NCBI GenBank assembly: GCA_039586575.1
Contig: JBDHKD010000088.1
Coordinates: 1 to 11,829 of the forward strand
Reading direction: 5' to 3'
Length of the DNA: 11,829 bases
Source of the DNA: G020344215 sp039586575
Lineage (GTDB): Bacteria > Gemmatimonadota > Gemmatimonadetes > Palauibacterales > KS3-K002
This document shows positions 1-6,346 of the stretch, piece by piece (the stretch's first letter is position 1; each line of letters starts with the position of its first letter). The position numbers and the translations under genes were made by a program. Below the pieces are notes generated by a model that was given only the letters and a program-made list of their open reading frames with translations, was not told the origin of the DNA and made no database searches.

Positions 1-1235
1 AAGGCGATCGCCGCGGCGGTCGCGCCCACCATGTCGAGCCCGCGGGTCAGGATCATCAGCACGAGGAAGATCACACACACCTCGATCGCCGTCGCCCAGG
101 TGATGGGACGCGTGAAGCGGCCATGGACAAGCAGGCCGCGTTGGAAAGAAAGAAGCACCGACAGCGCCGGCAACAAGACCAGTATCCGTGTCGGCGCGAT
201 GGCGAACGCCGTCAGCTCGTGCGTCAGCCCGGAGATCGTCTCGAACCAGACCCCGGCCAGCGGCGTGAAGCCGACCAGCGCCAGGCCCGCCGACGAGGCG
301 ATGCCCAGAACCAGCGCAAAGCGGCCTAGCTCCTTCACGTGCTCCCGCTGCTTGCCCAGTAGTGCTATCGCCACTTCCTGATAACTCAGCCCCAGCGCCC
401 GGAAGATGAAGGAGAGCGAGTTCACGACCGGCATGACCGCCAGCGACTCGACCGGGTAGCGGGCGCGGCCCAACAGAAAGGTCACCATCGGGTGGACCGC
501 CAGCGCCAGGACCGAGGTCAGGGCGAGCGGATAGTAGAACCCGGTGATCCGGCGGTAGCTGAGCGGCTCACCGGCCGCCGCCTCGGCCGGCGCCGTCGCG
601 CGCAGCCGCCGCACCGTGCCGCGCGCCATGAGCCGGGTGGCGAGCGCCTCCAGGCAGACGCCCACCGAGAGCGCCGCCGCCCCCACGTAGGCCCCGGGCA
701 ACGTGAATTGCGTGAAGAGGATGAGCGCGCTCGCCGCCATCGACGACAGGCGAACGACCGTCCCGTAAGCCACCAAACGGGTCCGGCTGTCGCGGATCAG
801 CAGGCCCTGGAAGAAGCGCCGGTAGCCGATCGCCGCGGGCCAGGGCAGCATCAGGAAGAGCGCCGTGTAGGTCAGTCGCGCAACTTCCAGCGGCAGGCCG
901 ATGAGGTCCTCGACGATCAGATCGAAGACCGGCGGCACCAGCACGACCAGCATCACCGCGGTGATCGCCGCGTTCAGGATGTAGGTGAAGTTGCGCAGCT
1001 TGAAGAAGCTGGCGGCGTCTTCCGCCAGCGCGGTGGCGGCGCTCATGATCATGATGATCGGCGCCTCCACCAGTACCGCGAAGGCGAACGCCACGCCCCA
1101 GGCCGCCAGGTTGAACTTCGGGTCCGGCAGGCGCGCGATCACGGCCGCCAGGAACGGCCCCTCCAACGCCATCATCAGCCAGGTCGCCGCCAGCGGCGCC
1201 CAGAAGATGAAGATCCTCTTGTGGGTCAGGCGCAG
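1..1235 (-). CDS. ANKH/MATE-like MOP-superfamily membrane transporter (partial, C-terminus off left edge)
   Basis: An uninterrupted minus-strand frame gives 411 residues and continues past base 1. It is very hydrophobic, with about ten likely membrane segments near residues 8-24, 45-68, 84-104, 122-145, 155-178, 182-204, 229-254, 305-325, 347-367 and 380-398. A basic linker (about 205-228) divides two halves, and the second half restarts with a 'YYPLALTSVLAL' stretch, matching the two-bundle plan of MATE/polysaccharide flippases. Wording such as 'WAPLAATWLMMALEGPFLA' and the repeat beginning 'PLAL' recall ANK (progressive ankylosis) proteins, which export small organic anions such as citrate or pyrophosphate in animals; substrate here is unknown. 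No ATG fits the N-terminus: the best start is CTG at 1235 behind GAGGAGG; an in-frame GTG lies at 1301. Divergent from the S8 protease gene. A drug or polysaccharide exporter role is the main alternative. Confidence 0.82.
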   Translation of the reverse strand, partial: MRLTHKRIFIFWAPLAATWLMMALEGPFLAAVIARLPDPKFNLAAWGVAFAFAVLVEAPIIMIMSAATALAEDAASFFKLRNFTYILNAAITAVMLVVLVPPVFDLIVEDLIGLPLEVARLTYTALFLMLPWPAAIGYRRFFQGLLIRDSRTRLVAYGTVVRLSSMAASALILFTQFTLPGAYVGAAALSVGVCLEALATRLMARGTVRRLRATAPAEAAAGEPLSYRRITGFYYPLALTSVLALAVHPMVTFLLGRARYPVESLAVMPVVNSLSFIFRALGLSYQEVAIALLGKQREHVKELGRFALVLGIASSAGLALVGFTPLAGVWFETISGLTHELTAFAIAPTRILVLLPALSVLLSFQRGLLVHGRFTRPITWATAIEVCVIFLVLMILTRGLDMVGATAAAIA

Positions 1236-1241
1236 TCTCGG

Positions 1242-1248
1242 CCTCCTC
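1242..1248 (-). promoter_or_regulatory. Shine-Dalgarno GAGGAGG deciding a CTG start
   Basis: GAGGAGG reads on the minus strand from 1248 to 1242 and sits six bases before an in-frame CTG at 1235-1233. Starting there gives a short basic N-terminus followed directly by the first membrane helix, as expected for this family. The alternative GTG at 1301 adds 22 residues rich in Pro, Gly and Arg and has no comparable ribosome site. Confidence 0.5.
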
Positions 1249-1495
1249 GAACCCGGCAGGGCAGTCGCGCCGGCAGTATAGGCCGGCCGTGACCACGGCA
1301 CCAGGCACGGCACTTGCCACCCTGAGCGGTGGATCGGATAATGCAAGGCGTCGGAGAGTACGCTTCTCCATCAAGAACGTAGTCATCGCCTCCTGCCATA
1401 ATCGTCGAGCCGACTGTGGCAGCCGTGCTCCGGTCAGCCAGGCCGTGGCTAGAATCTCGTTACAGTCCTAACCCTCACCGGGAAGGAGATCTCAC

Positions 1496-2911
1496 ATGAG
1501 GCGGACACCCCGTTCATTGTCGGTGGTCGTCGGAGCCTTCGTGGCGCTGCTGGCGGTATCGTGCGCCGAGGAGCCAGCCGGCGTCGACAGCCTGGCCCCA
1601 GGCGACCTGACGCCCAGCCTCTCGCAGGCCGGCGTCGACGTCAGCGATCAGTACCTGGTCCTCTTCGGCGGGCGCCAGTCGAATTTCGCGAAGAAGGTCG
1701 AGAAGCTGGGGGGTGAGGTCGAGTACTCGCACCGTATCGGCTTCGCCGTGGTCAGCGGGCTCAGCGACGCCGCGGCCGCCCGGCTCGCCGGCGACGACGC
1801 GGTCAAGGAATTCTTGCGCGACGACAGCTTCGAGCTCGATCCGCTATTCGATGCGGACGCCGTGGAGTTCGTCGGTGACGTGGTGGAGAGCCCAACGGAT
1901 CCAACGGACGCTTCGCGCTACCCACGGCAGTGGAATATGCGGGCTATTGACGCCGACGAGGCGTGGGCCGCTGGGAGATTCGGCTCATCGAACGTTACGC
2001 TCGCCATTTTGGACACTGGAATCGACTACACGTACCCGGACCTCGTTGGCCTTGTGGATCTCAGCCGCTCTGTTTCGTTCTCCGAGACTGATGACTTTTA
2101 CGTGAATTTGTTCTTCCCCGGTAGGCATCTCATAACCGATATCTACTTCCACGGCACTCACGTGGCTTCGACGGCCGTGAGCAATTCCTATATCACCGCT
2201 GGCGTCACGACCCAGACCACCTTGATGGGCGTGAAGGTGTGTGACGTTTTCAACCGCTGTTTCTTCAGCGACGTCATCGAAGGCTTCCTCTACGCTGTGG
2301 ATAACGGCGCCGACGTCATCAACATGAGCCTGGGCGGCTATTTCGCGAAGAACGAGTACCCCGGATTGGTCGGCTTCATCAACAAGGTGTTCAACTACGC
2401 CAACAGCAAAGGCGTGACGGTCGTGGTCTCCGCAGGTAACGCGGAAGCTGACCTGGATCACGACGGTAACTCCTTTAAGACGTATTGCTACGCGCCGAAC
2501 ACGATCTGCGTGTCGGCGACCGCGCCTGCGGCAGGCGCGGGTGTCAACGGGCCGTGGACAGATGTCGATGCCCCGGCTCCTTACACGAACTACGGGCGTT
2601 CGGCGATCAACGTCGCGGCACCCGGCGGTGAATCCATAGTTAACAGTGCTGGATGGGTCTGGGCCGCCTGCTCGCAGACGAGCCTGGTCATCCCGATCTG
2701 CCAGACGGGGATCTACATTGTAGGTGCCAGCGGCACTTCGATGGCAGCACCTCACGTCTCAGGGTTGGCGTCCCTGTTGGTTGAGGACGTCGGCCGGCGA
2801 CCCGGTCGTATCAAGACCCTTATCCAACAGACGGCCGATGACCTCGGCCAGCGCGGCACCGATCCGTTCTACGGCAAGGGGCGGATCAACGTAGGGGCGG
2901 CTGTCAACTAG
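1496..2911 (+). CDS. Exported S8-family (subtilisin-like) serine protease with I9 propeptide
   Basis: The 471-residue product should hydrolyse peptide bonds outside the cytoplasm. Residues 1-23 form a signal peptide ending LLAVSC, suggesting a lipoprotein with Cys23, although Ala at -3 and Val at -2 make the lipobox imperfect. Residues about 48-117 look like an inhibitor I9 propeptide (DQYLVLF, then IGFAVVSGLS). The catalytic domain covers about 140-470, with all expected residues visible: Asp173 in LAILDTGIDYTYPDL, His219 in FHGTHVAS, oxyanion Asn315 in VVSAGN and nucleophile Ser415 in GTSMAAPHVSG. Six cysteines in this domain (249, 255, 331, 338, 392, 402) could form three disulfides. It ends with the catalytic domain and has no P/Homo B or sorting domain. 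ATG 1496 follows AAGGAG at 1483-1488 with a seven-base spacing. A terminator lies just downstream, so it is probably monocistronic. Confidence 0.95.
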   Translation: MRRTPRSLSVVVGAFVALLAVSCAEEPAGVDSLAPGDLTPSLSQAGVDVSDQYLVLFGGRQSNFAKKVEKLGGEVEYSHRIGFAVVSGLSDAAAARLAGDDAVKEFLRDDSFELDPLFDADAVEFVGDVVESPTDPTDASRYPRQWNMRAIDADEAWAAGRFGSSNVTLAILDTGIDYTYPDLVGLVDLSRSVSFSETDDFYVNLFFPGRHLITDIYFHGTHVASTAVSNSYITAGVTTQTTLMGVKVCDVFNRCFFSDVIEGFLYAVDNGADVINMSLGGYFAKNEYPGLVGFINKVFNYANSKGVTVVVSAGNAEADLDHDGNSFKTYCYAPNTICVSATAPAAGAGVNGPWTDVDAPAPYTNYGRSAINVAAPGGESIVNSAGWVWAACSQTSLVIPICQTGIYIVGASGTSMAAPHVSGLASLLVEDVGRRPGRIKTLIQQTADDLGQRGTDPFYGKGRINVGAAVN

Positions 2912-2948
2912 CCAGTACACGAGGCGCCGTCCGCCGGCCTTGAAGAGC

Positions 2949-2979
2949 AAAGGGGACATCCGACTCGGATGTCCCCTTT
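2949..2979. terminator. Bidirectional intrinsic terminator between convergent genes
   Basis: A perfect inverted repeat pairs 2949-2962 with 2966-2979, giving a 14-bp stem (AAAGGGGACATCCG and its complement) and a three-base loop. The stem's own A- and T-ends supply short T runs on both strands (TTTCGTTTAT on plus, TTTGCTCTTC on minus). It lies 37 bases after the protease stop and 34 bases beyond the stop of the convergent gene ending at 3014, so it can serve both. Confidence 0.88.
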
Positions 2980-3013
2980 CGTTTATCGGTCTGCTTGCGC
3001 TTGTGGCTATCGT

Positions 3014-3784
3014 CTACATCCGCTCGCGCGTCCAGATGAGGATCGCGCCGCAACCCTCCGAGCGGAACGCCGAAGGCCGGTCAAACGACCGGTTATAGAC
3101 TTCGATGGCCTCGATCAGGTTGGGCAGCCAGTCGTTGAGTCGCGCGGCATGCGATGGGCTGCCATCGATGTACAGGTCGGGCTCGCAGACCGAGAGACCG
3201 TGACCCATCACGACCCGCACGTTGCCCTCCCAGGTCCATTCGACGCTGACGTTAGGGATATGGCGAAGCAGGTCGCTGATGAATACGGGCGCGCTCCGCT
3301 CTATCGTCTCTCGATCGATGAAGTATCCGCGCTCCCGCGTGCGCCTGACCTCGAACTCCTGCAACTTCACCATCCGGTGCGCCTGTATCTCGACGACCAG
3401 CTCTTCGAGCTCGAACGGCGGCGCCGAGATTGCGAAATCGACTCGTGTGGTGCCGGCTGGTAGATAGACCGGGTATTCCGCCGACGTGAGGCCCAGGTAT
3501 CTGACCTCCACCACGTACTCGCCGGGACGCAGGCCGTCGAGAACGAACCAACCCTCCTCGTTGGTCAGCGTGCGACGTTCGATGCTGACGATGACGATCT
3601 CGGCAGCAACCGCCGGCAGGCCAGCTAGCTGGTCCACAACGAGCCCGACCATCCGGGCGTCGGTTTCCAACTCCTGGGCAGGAATCGGGGCGGGCGTGGC
3701 AAGCAGACACGCAAGGATCCCGGGTCCGAGCAGCGTTAGGCGCGCGCGGACGCTCGGCGAAGCTTCGCTGCTGAAGGGAGTCAT
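3014..3784 (-). CDS. Exported carboxypeptidase-regulatory-like plus TonB-plug-like protein lacking a barrel
   Basis: The 256-residue product has a signal peptide (hydrophobic core about 15-30, likely cut after PAPIPAQ at 37; an ILAC lipobox at Cys26 is a weaker alternative). Residues about 43-120 form a carboxypeptidase-regulatory-like beta-sandwich (GLVVDQLAGLPAVAAEIVI, then LTNEEGWFVLDGLRPGEY). Residues about 155-252 resemble a TonB-receptor plug (FISDLLRHIPNV, PDLYIDGSP, IEAIEVYNR, GCGAILIWT). Full SusC/TonB receptors continue into a 22-strand barrel of several hundred residues; here the protein stops right after the plug. Cys200 and Cys245 could be disulfide-bonded. Such barrel-less proteins are common in Gemmatimonadota and have no settled function; it cannot form a pore alone, so binding or envelope assembly is the best guess. 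ATG 3784 follows GAGG with an eight-base spacing. It is divergent from 4121-4504, which carries a similar plug-like end. Confidence 0.88.
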   Translation of the reverse strand: MTPFSSEASPSVRARLTLLGPGILACLLATPAPIPAQELETDARMVGLVVDQLAGLPAVAAEIVIVSIERRTLTNEEGWFVLDGLRPGEYVVEVRYLGLTSAEYPVYLPAGTTRVDFAISAPPFELEELVVEIQAHRMVKLQEFEVRRTRERGYFIDRETIERSAPVFISDLLRHIPNVSVEWTWEGNVRVVMGHGLSVCEPDLYIDGSPSHAARLNDWLPNLIEAIEVYNRSFDRPSAFRSEGCGAILIWTRERM

Positions 3785-4120
3785 ACTACAGTCCTCACTT
3801 CAAGCCCCTGCCTGATGTCTGCCGTTGCACGACGAGGTCTTCGGGAGACCAATTCAAATATCGCGCCGGCCGTGTCCGAAAGCAATTCGGCTGCCGTCCA
3901 CACCTCACTACGTGGTCAGCACCACGAATGTGTCCTTGCCGGCGCTGGAGACGCGGCTCATACTACTGCTGAGCCCCACGCAAAAGGTGTCCGTGCCAGG
4001 GCGTGCGACCTCGCCTCCTGCATCAACAGACACCCCGTCGCTGGACGAGTTCCAGGGCCGGGGCATGCCGGGCGCAGGGCGGTGTCGCCGATCGCCCGCT
4101 CGCCACCGGGAGGATGTATC
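3785..4120. other. 336-base divergent intergenic region
   Basis: This lies between the divergent plug-protein genes and must hold both promoters, but I could not pick convincing -35/-10 pairs. Open frames cross it (plus 3815 onward; minus down to 3908), but they lack good ribosome sites or protein-like composition. Two small hairpins and an imperfect direct repeat occupy 3911-3997. The last bases carry GGGAGG (4108-4113), the ribosome site for the gene at 4121. Confidence 0.6.
3911..3997. repeat. Two small inverted repeats and a direct repeat in the intergenic region
   Basis: CGTGGT at 3911-3916 is complementary to ACCACG at 3921-3926 with a four-base loop. GGCTCA at 3955-3960 is complementary to TGAGCC at 3970-3975 with a nine-base loop. 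GTGTCC(T/G)TGCC occurs at 3930-3940 and 3987-3997, matching at 10 of 11 bases and flanking the second hairpin. These could be regulator sites, transcript structure or chance; the individual stems are short. Confidence 0.4.
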
Positions 4121-4504
4121 ATGCGTTACACCTTGTTGATCGTACTGATCGCGTTCGCGGCCGCCTGCGCCGGGACCACGAGCGGCGGTGGTCAGAGCGG
4201 AGGCCGGAGTGATCTGATCACGGCCGAGGAGATCGCCGGCTCGGGAGCCCGCAACGCCTACGAGGCGGTCGAGCAGTTGCGGCCGCAGTGGCTGCGCTCG
4301 CGCGGGGCGGTGTCGACCCAGGACGCGGTGCCGCAGCTGCCACAGGCTTATCTCGACAACTTCCAGCTGGCCGACCTGGAGCGTCTGCGGACGATCGGCG
4401 CTCCCGAGATCAGAGAGATTCGCTTCATCGATGGCCGGTCGGCGGTGAACCGCTACGGAGCGGATCATGGGGGCGGTGTGATCCAGGTGATCGCGAAGGG
4501 CTAG
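4121..4504 (+). CDS. Small lipoprotein with a TonB-plug-like domain
   Basis: The 127-residue product begins with a lipoprotein signal (MRYTLLIVLIAFAAAC, Cys16) followed by a Gly/Ser-rich tether (17-30). Residues about 34-127 look like a minimal plug fold: ITAEEIAGSGARNAYEAVEQLRP split over 33-55, then YLDN (77-80), IREIRFIDGRSAV (97-109), YGADHGGGVIQVI (112-124). The pattern 'strand, I-x-x-I-x-[FV], then R-Y/F-G...GGGVI' is the plug end of SusC-like receptors. Role unknown; an outer-membrane-anchored periplasmic partner is plausible. ATG 4121 is chosen over an in-frame start at 3815 because the export signal begins here and GGGAGG lies seven bases upstream. The Rho-N gene follows after 29 bases and may be co-transcribed. 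Gemmatimonadota genomes often encode such small plug lipoproteins. Confidence 0.85.
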   Translation: MRYTLLIVLIAFAAACAGTTSGGGQSGGRSDLITAEEIAGSGARNAYEAVEQLRPQWLRSRGAVSTQDAVPQLPQAYLDNFQLADLERLRTIGAPEIREIRFIDGRSAVNRYGADHGGGVIQVIAKG

Positions 4505-4520
4505 GGCAGGAGTCTGAACG

Positions 4521-4526
4521 AGGAGG
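4521..4526 (+). promoter_or_regulatory. Shine-Dalgarno AGGAGG deciding a GTG start at 4534
   Basis: AGGAGG is seven bases upstream of GTG 4534. The frame is open further upstream (to an ATG at 4288), but that part overlaps the plug lipoprotein and is not protein-like, so 4534 is the real start. Confidence 0.85.
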
Positions 4527-4533
4527 AACGCGA

Positions 4534-4857
4534 GTGGCCTATACGTATGACGAGCTCCGCAAGACGACGGTCGCGCAGCTGAGAGAGATCGCCAAGGGGT
4601 TGGACCATGAGGCGCTGCGTGGCTACTCGACGATGCACAAGGCCGAGCTAGTGCACGCCCTCTGCCAGGCGCTCAGCCTCGACGAGCACGCGCATCACGA
4701 GGTCGTCGGCATCGACAAGTCCAAGGTCAAAGCGACGATTCGCGAGCTGAAGAAGCAGAGGGATGCGGCGTTGGAGGCCCGCGACTTTGCGCAGCTCAAG
4801 GTCCTTCGCAAGCGGATCAAGCGTCTGAAACGACAGATCCACAAAGCCACCGTCTAA
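4534..4857 (+). CDS. Small Rho N-terminal-domain-like protein with basic UVR-like helical tail
   Basis: The 107-residue cytoplasmic protein has two parts. Residues about 5-47 (YDELRKTTVAQLREIAKGL, then MHKAELVHAL) resemble the Rho termination factor N-terminal helical domain, a small SAP-like nucleic-acid-binding fold. Residues about 62-105 are highly charged and helical; the segment IRELKKQRDAALEARDF, then LKVLRKRIKRLKRQI, follows the hydrophobic spacing of a UVR motif (helix, acidic D-F turn, helix with L-R-x-x-I-x-x-L). The C-terminal helix is strongly basic (RKRIKRLKRQIHK), suggesting RNA or DNA contact. There is no RNA-binding CSD or ATPase region, so it is not Rho itself. It starts at GTG 4534 behind AGGAGG. 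It sits 29 bases after the plug lipoprotein, but no functional link is evident, and it converges on the MFS gene across 48 bases. Confidence 0.85.
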   Translation: MAYTYDELRKTTVAQLREIAKGLDHEALRGYSTMHKAELVHALCQALSLDEHAHHEVVGIDKSKVKATIRELKKQRDAALEARDFAQLKVLRKRIKRLKRQIHKATV

Positions 4858-4905
4858 GCAGCCAGCGTCTGGCCCGGCCTGATGACGACGCGAGCGGTTC
4901 GCGGT

Positions 4906-6222
4906 CTACTCCTGCTGCCGCCGCTCCGCCTCCTGGGTCGTCTTGACCGTGATCGTCTCGAGCCCGTGCGCCTTGGGGCCGGTTTCCGCGCGGCGTAGCA
5001 GCACCGCGAAGAGGAAGGCCAGGAAGCCGAGGATCGAGAAGATCCACATGCCGGCCACGTAACCCTCGGGGTTGGCGGCGCTCGCCTCGAACGTGTCGTT
5101 CGCCCGCCCGATAATCCAGTTCATCGCCGCCACACCGAGTTGCTGCACCAGCGTCATCAGGGCATACGCCGTGCCGAGCCGCCGCTCGGGCACGATGTAC
5201 GCCACCGACGGCCACATCACGGCGGGGATCAGCGAGAAGGCGACACCCATCATCGCGACCGGAATGCCTAGCGGCGTGAGCTTGTAGGCCATCATCAGGT
5301 AGACCGGCATGAGCAAGAACGAGCCCACAGCCATGAAGAGGGCGCGCCTGCCGAACCGGTCGACCAAGAGCCCGAACAGCGGCGTGGCGAACATCGCCGT
5401 GAGTGGCAGGATGCTGTTCATGGCGCCCGCGGCCTCGCGAGTCAGGTCGTGCCCCTCGATGAAGAACTTGATGGCGAAGCTGCGGAACGGGAAGATCGCC
5501 GAGTAGAACGTCACGCACAGGGCGACCACCAGCCAGAACGAGCGATCGAAGCGGAACATCTCGGACCACACGAGCCTGTCGGTCTCGCCCGCTTCACCCA
5601 GCCGGTAGCGACGCCTGGCGCCCACCTCGAGTCCGCCGTAGGCGAGGGCGGCGATCAGGCAGAGCAGGCCGAGCACGGCGGCGACGACGAGCGGGCCTCT
5701 CCAGCCGGTGTAGGCGAAGCCGGCCCAGGTCGGTGAATTGTCGGCCGCCACCGAGCCCAGCCGGGCAATGGTCAGGTTGAGCCCGAACGCGAAGCTCAAC
5801 TCCTTCCCCTTGAACCATTTCGCCAGCGCGGTGGTGATGGCCACGATGAGCGGCTCGGAGCCGAAGCCGAGGAGGAACCGGGCCACCAACATGATCGTGA
5901 GGTCTGACGAGACCGCGTTGACGATCGCCGCGACGGTGCACACGGCTCCGAAGAAGACAGTCGACACGGCCGTGCCGAAGCGATCGATGACCACGCCGCC
6001 GACCAGCAGCACGAGTACGGCCGCGATGCTGTAGACGGAATAGAGCTGTCCGATGTTCTCGTCGCTGAACCCCAGGTCGGCCTTCAAGATGTCGGCGATC
6101 GGCGCGATGGAGTCGTAGACGTAGTAGTTCCCGAACATCGCGAGGCTGATGACGACCAGCACGGCCCAGCGGTAGACCACTGGCGGCGGCGCCAGGGTAG
6201 TGCCCTGTGTGTCGTTCATCAT
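4906..6222 (-). CDS. MFSD1-like major facilitator superfamily transporter
   Basis: The 438-residue inner-membrane protein has the usual 12-helix MFS length. Motif A-like loops occur in both halves: GGVVIDRFG (75-83) and GLLVDRFGRR (284-293). Residues 136-148 (WFKGKELSFAFGL), ARLGS (153-157) and WPSVAYIVPERRLGTAY (337-353) match remembered MFSD1 family sequence closely; the animal member carries dipeptides out of lysosomes, so a peptide or organic-acid substrate is possible but unproven here. A central cytoplasmic loop lies about 196-228, and the hydrophilic tail after 411 ends in QEAERRQQE. Two ATGs are adjacent (6222 and 6219) with AGAGG six bases before the first. It is the last gene of the minus-strand group, 124 bases after the methyltransferase, a gap large enough for its own promoter; none is clear. 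Confidence 0.93.
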   Translation of the reverse strand: MMNDTQGTTLAPPPVVYRWAVLVVISLAMFGNYYVYDSIAPIADILKADLGFSDENIGQLYSVYSIAAVLVLLVGGVVIDRFGTAVSTVFFGAVCTVAAIVNAVSSDLTIMLVARFLLGFGSEPLIVAITTALAKWFKGKELSFAFGLNLTIARLGSVAADNSPTWAGFAYTGWRGPLVVAAVLGLLCLIAALAYGGLEVGARRRYRLGEAGETDRLVWSEMFRFDRSFWLVVALCVTFYSAIFPFRSFAIKFFIEGHDLTREAAGAMNSILPLTAMFATPLFGLLVDRFGRRALFMAVGSFLLMPVYLMMAYKLTPLGIPVAMMGVAFSLIPAVMWPSVAYIVPERRLGTAYALMTLVQQLGVAAMNWIIGRANDTFEASAANPEGYVAGMWIFSILGFLAFLFAVLLRRAETGPKAHGLETITVKTTQEAERRQQE

Positions 6223-6346
6223 CTGGAACCTCTGCTGGCGTGAGAAGGGATGTCAGTGGGGCCCCGTCCCGCACCCCGCGGACGTTGGCTGGGAAGATGC
6301 GAAGCCGACGCTGGGAGGGCAATCGCCCCGGGTGACGCCGGCTCGA

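Noticed and set aside
492..1386. Long open frames on both strands (plus 492-1292; minus 568-1386)
   Set aside because: Their products are Arg/Gly/Pro-rich, low-complexity and overlap the minus-strand frame encoding a convincing membrane transporter; they are GC-rich shadows.
1441..1460. TAGAAT at 1450-1455 as a -10 element for the S8 protease
   Set aside because: The base run 17 positions upstream (GCTCCG) does not resemble a -35 element, so the promoter call is not supportable.
1985..2755. Minus-strand open frame antisense to the S8 protease
   Set aside because: The product has no recognisable domain, and the plus strand holds a complete catalytic triad in the same interval.
2969..3463. 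Plus-strand frame opposite the carboxypeptidase-regulatory/plug protein
   Set aside because: It begins inside the terminator hairpin and gives no domain; the minus strand has a signal peptide and two recognisable domains.
3908..4066. Minus-strand frame of 52 residues ending ...GKDTFVVLTT
   Set aside because: It looks mildly protein-like, with a repeated G-x-DTF-x-V, but there is no ribosome site before its ATG, and the repeat simply reflects the short DNA direct repeat.
3815..4120. Upstream extension of the plug lipoprotein to an ATG at 3815
   Set aside because: It would bury the lipoprotein signal at residue 103, and the added sequence looks non-coding; GGGAGG supports 4121.
4288..4533. 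Upstream extension of the Rho-N protein to ATG 4288
   Set aside because: It overlaps the plug lipoprotein and is Arg/Gly-rich; AGGAGG clearly marks GTG 4534.
4861..4873. GCCAG/CTGGC hairpin between the convergent Rho-N and MFS genes as a terminator
   Set aside because: The stem is only 5 bp with no T tract on either side, so it is too weak to call.
6317..6328. GGGC/GCCC hairpin between rlmI and the MFS gene as a terminator
   Set aside because: A 4-bp stem without a T tract does not support a terminator, so co-transcription remains possible.
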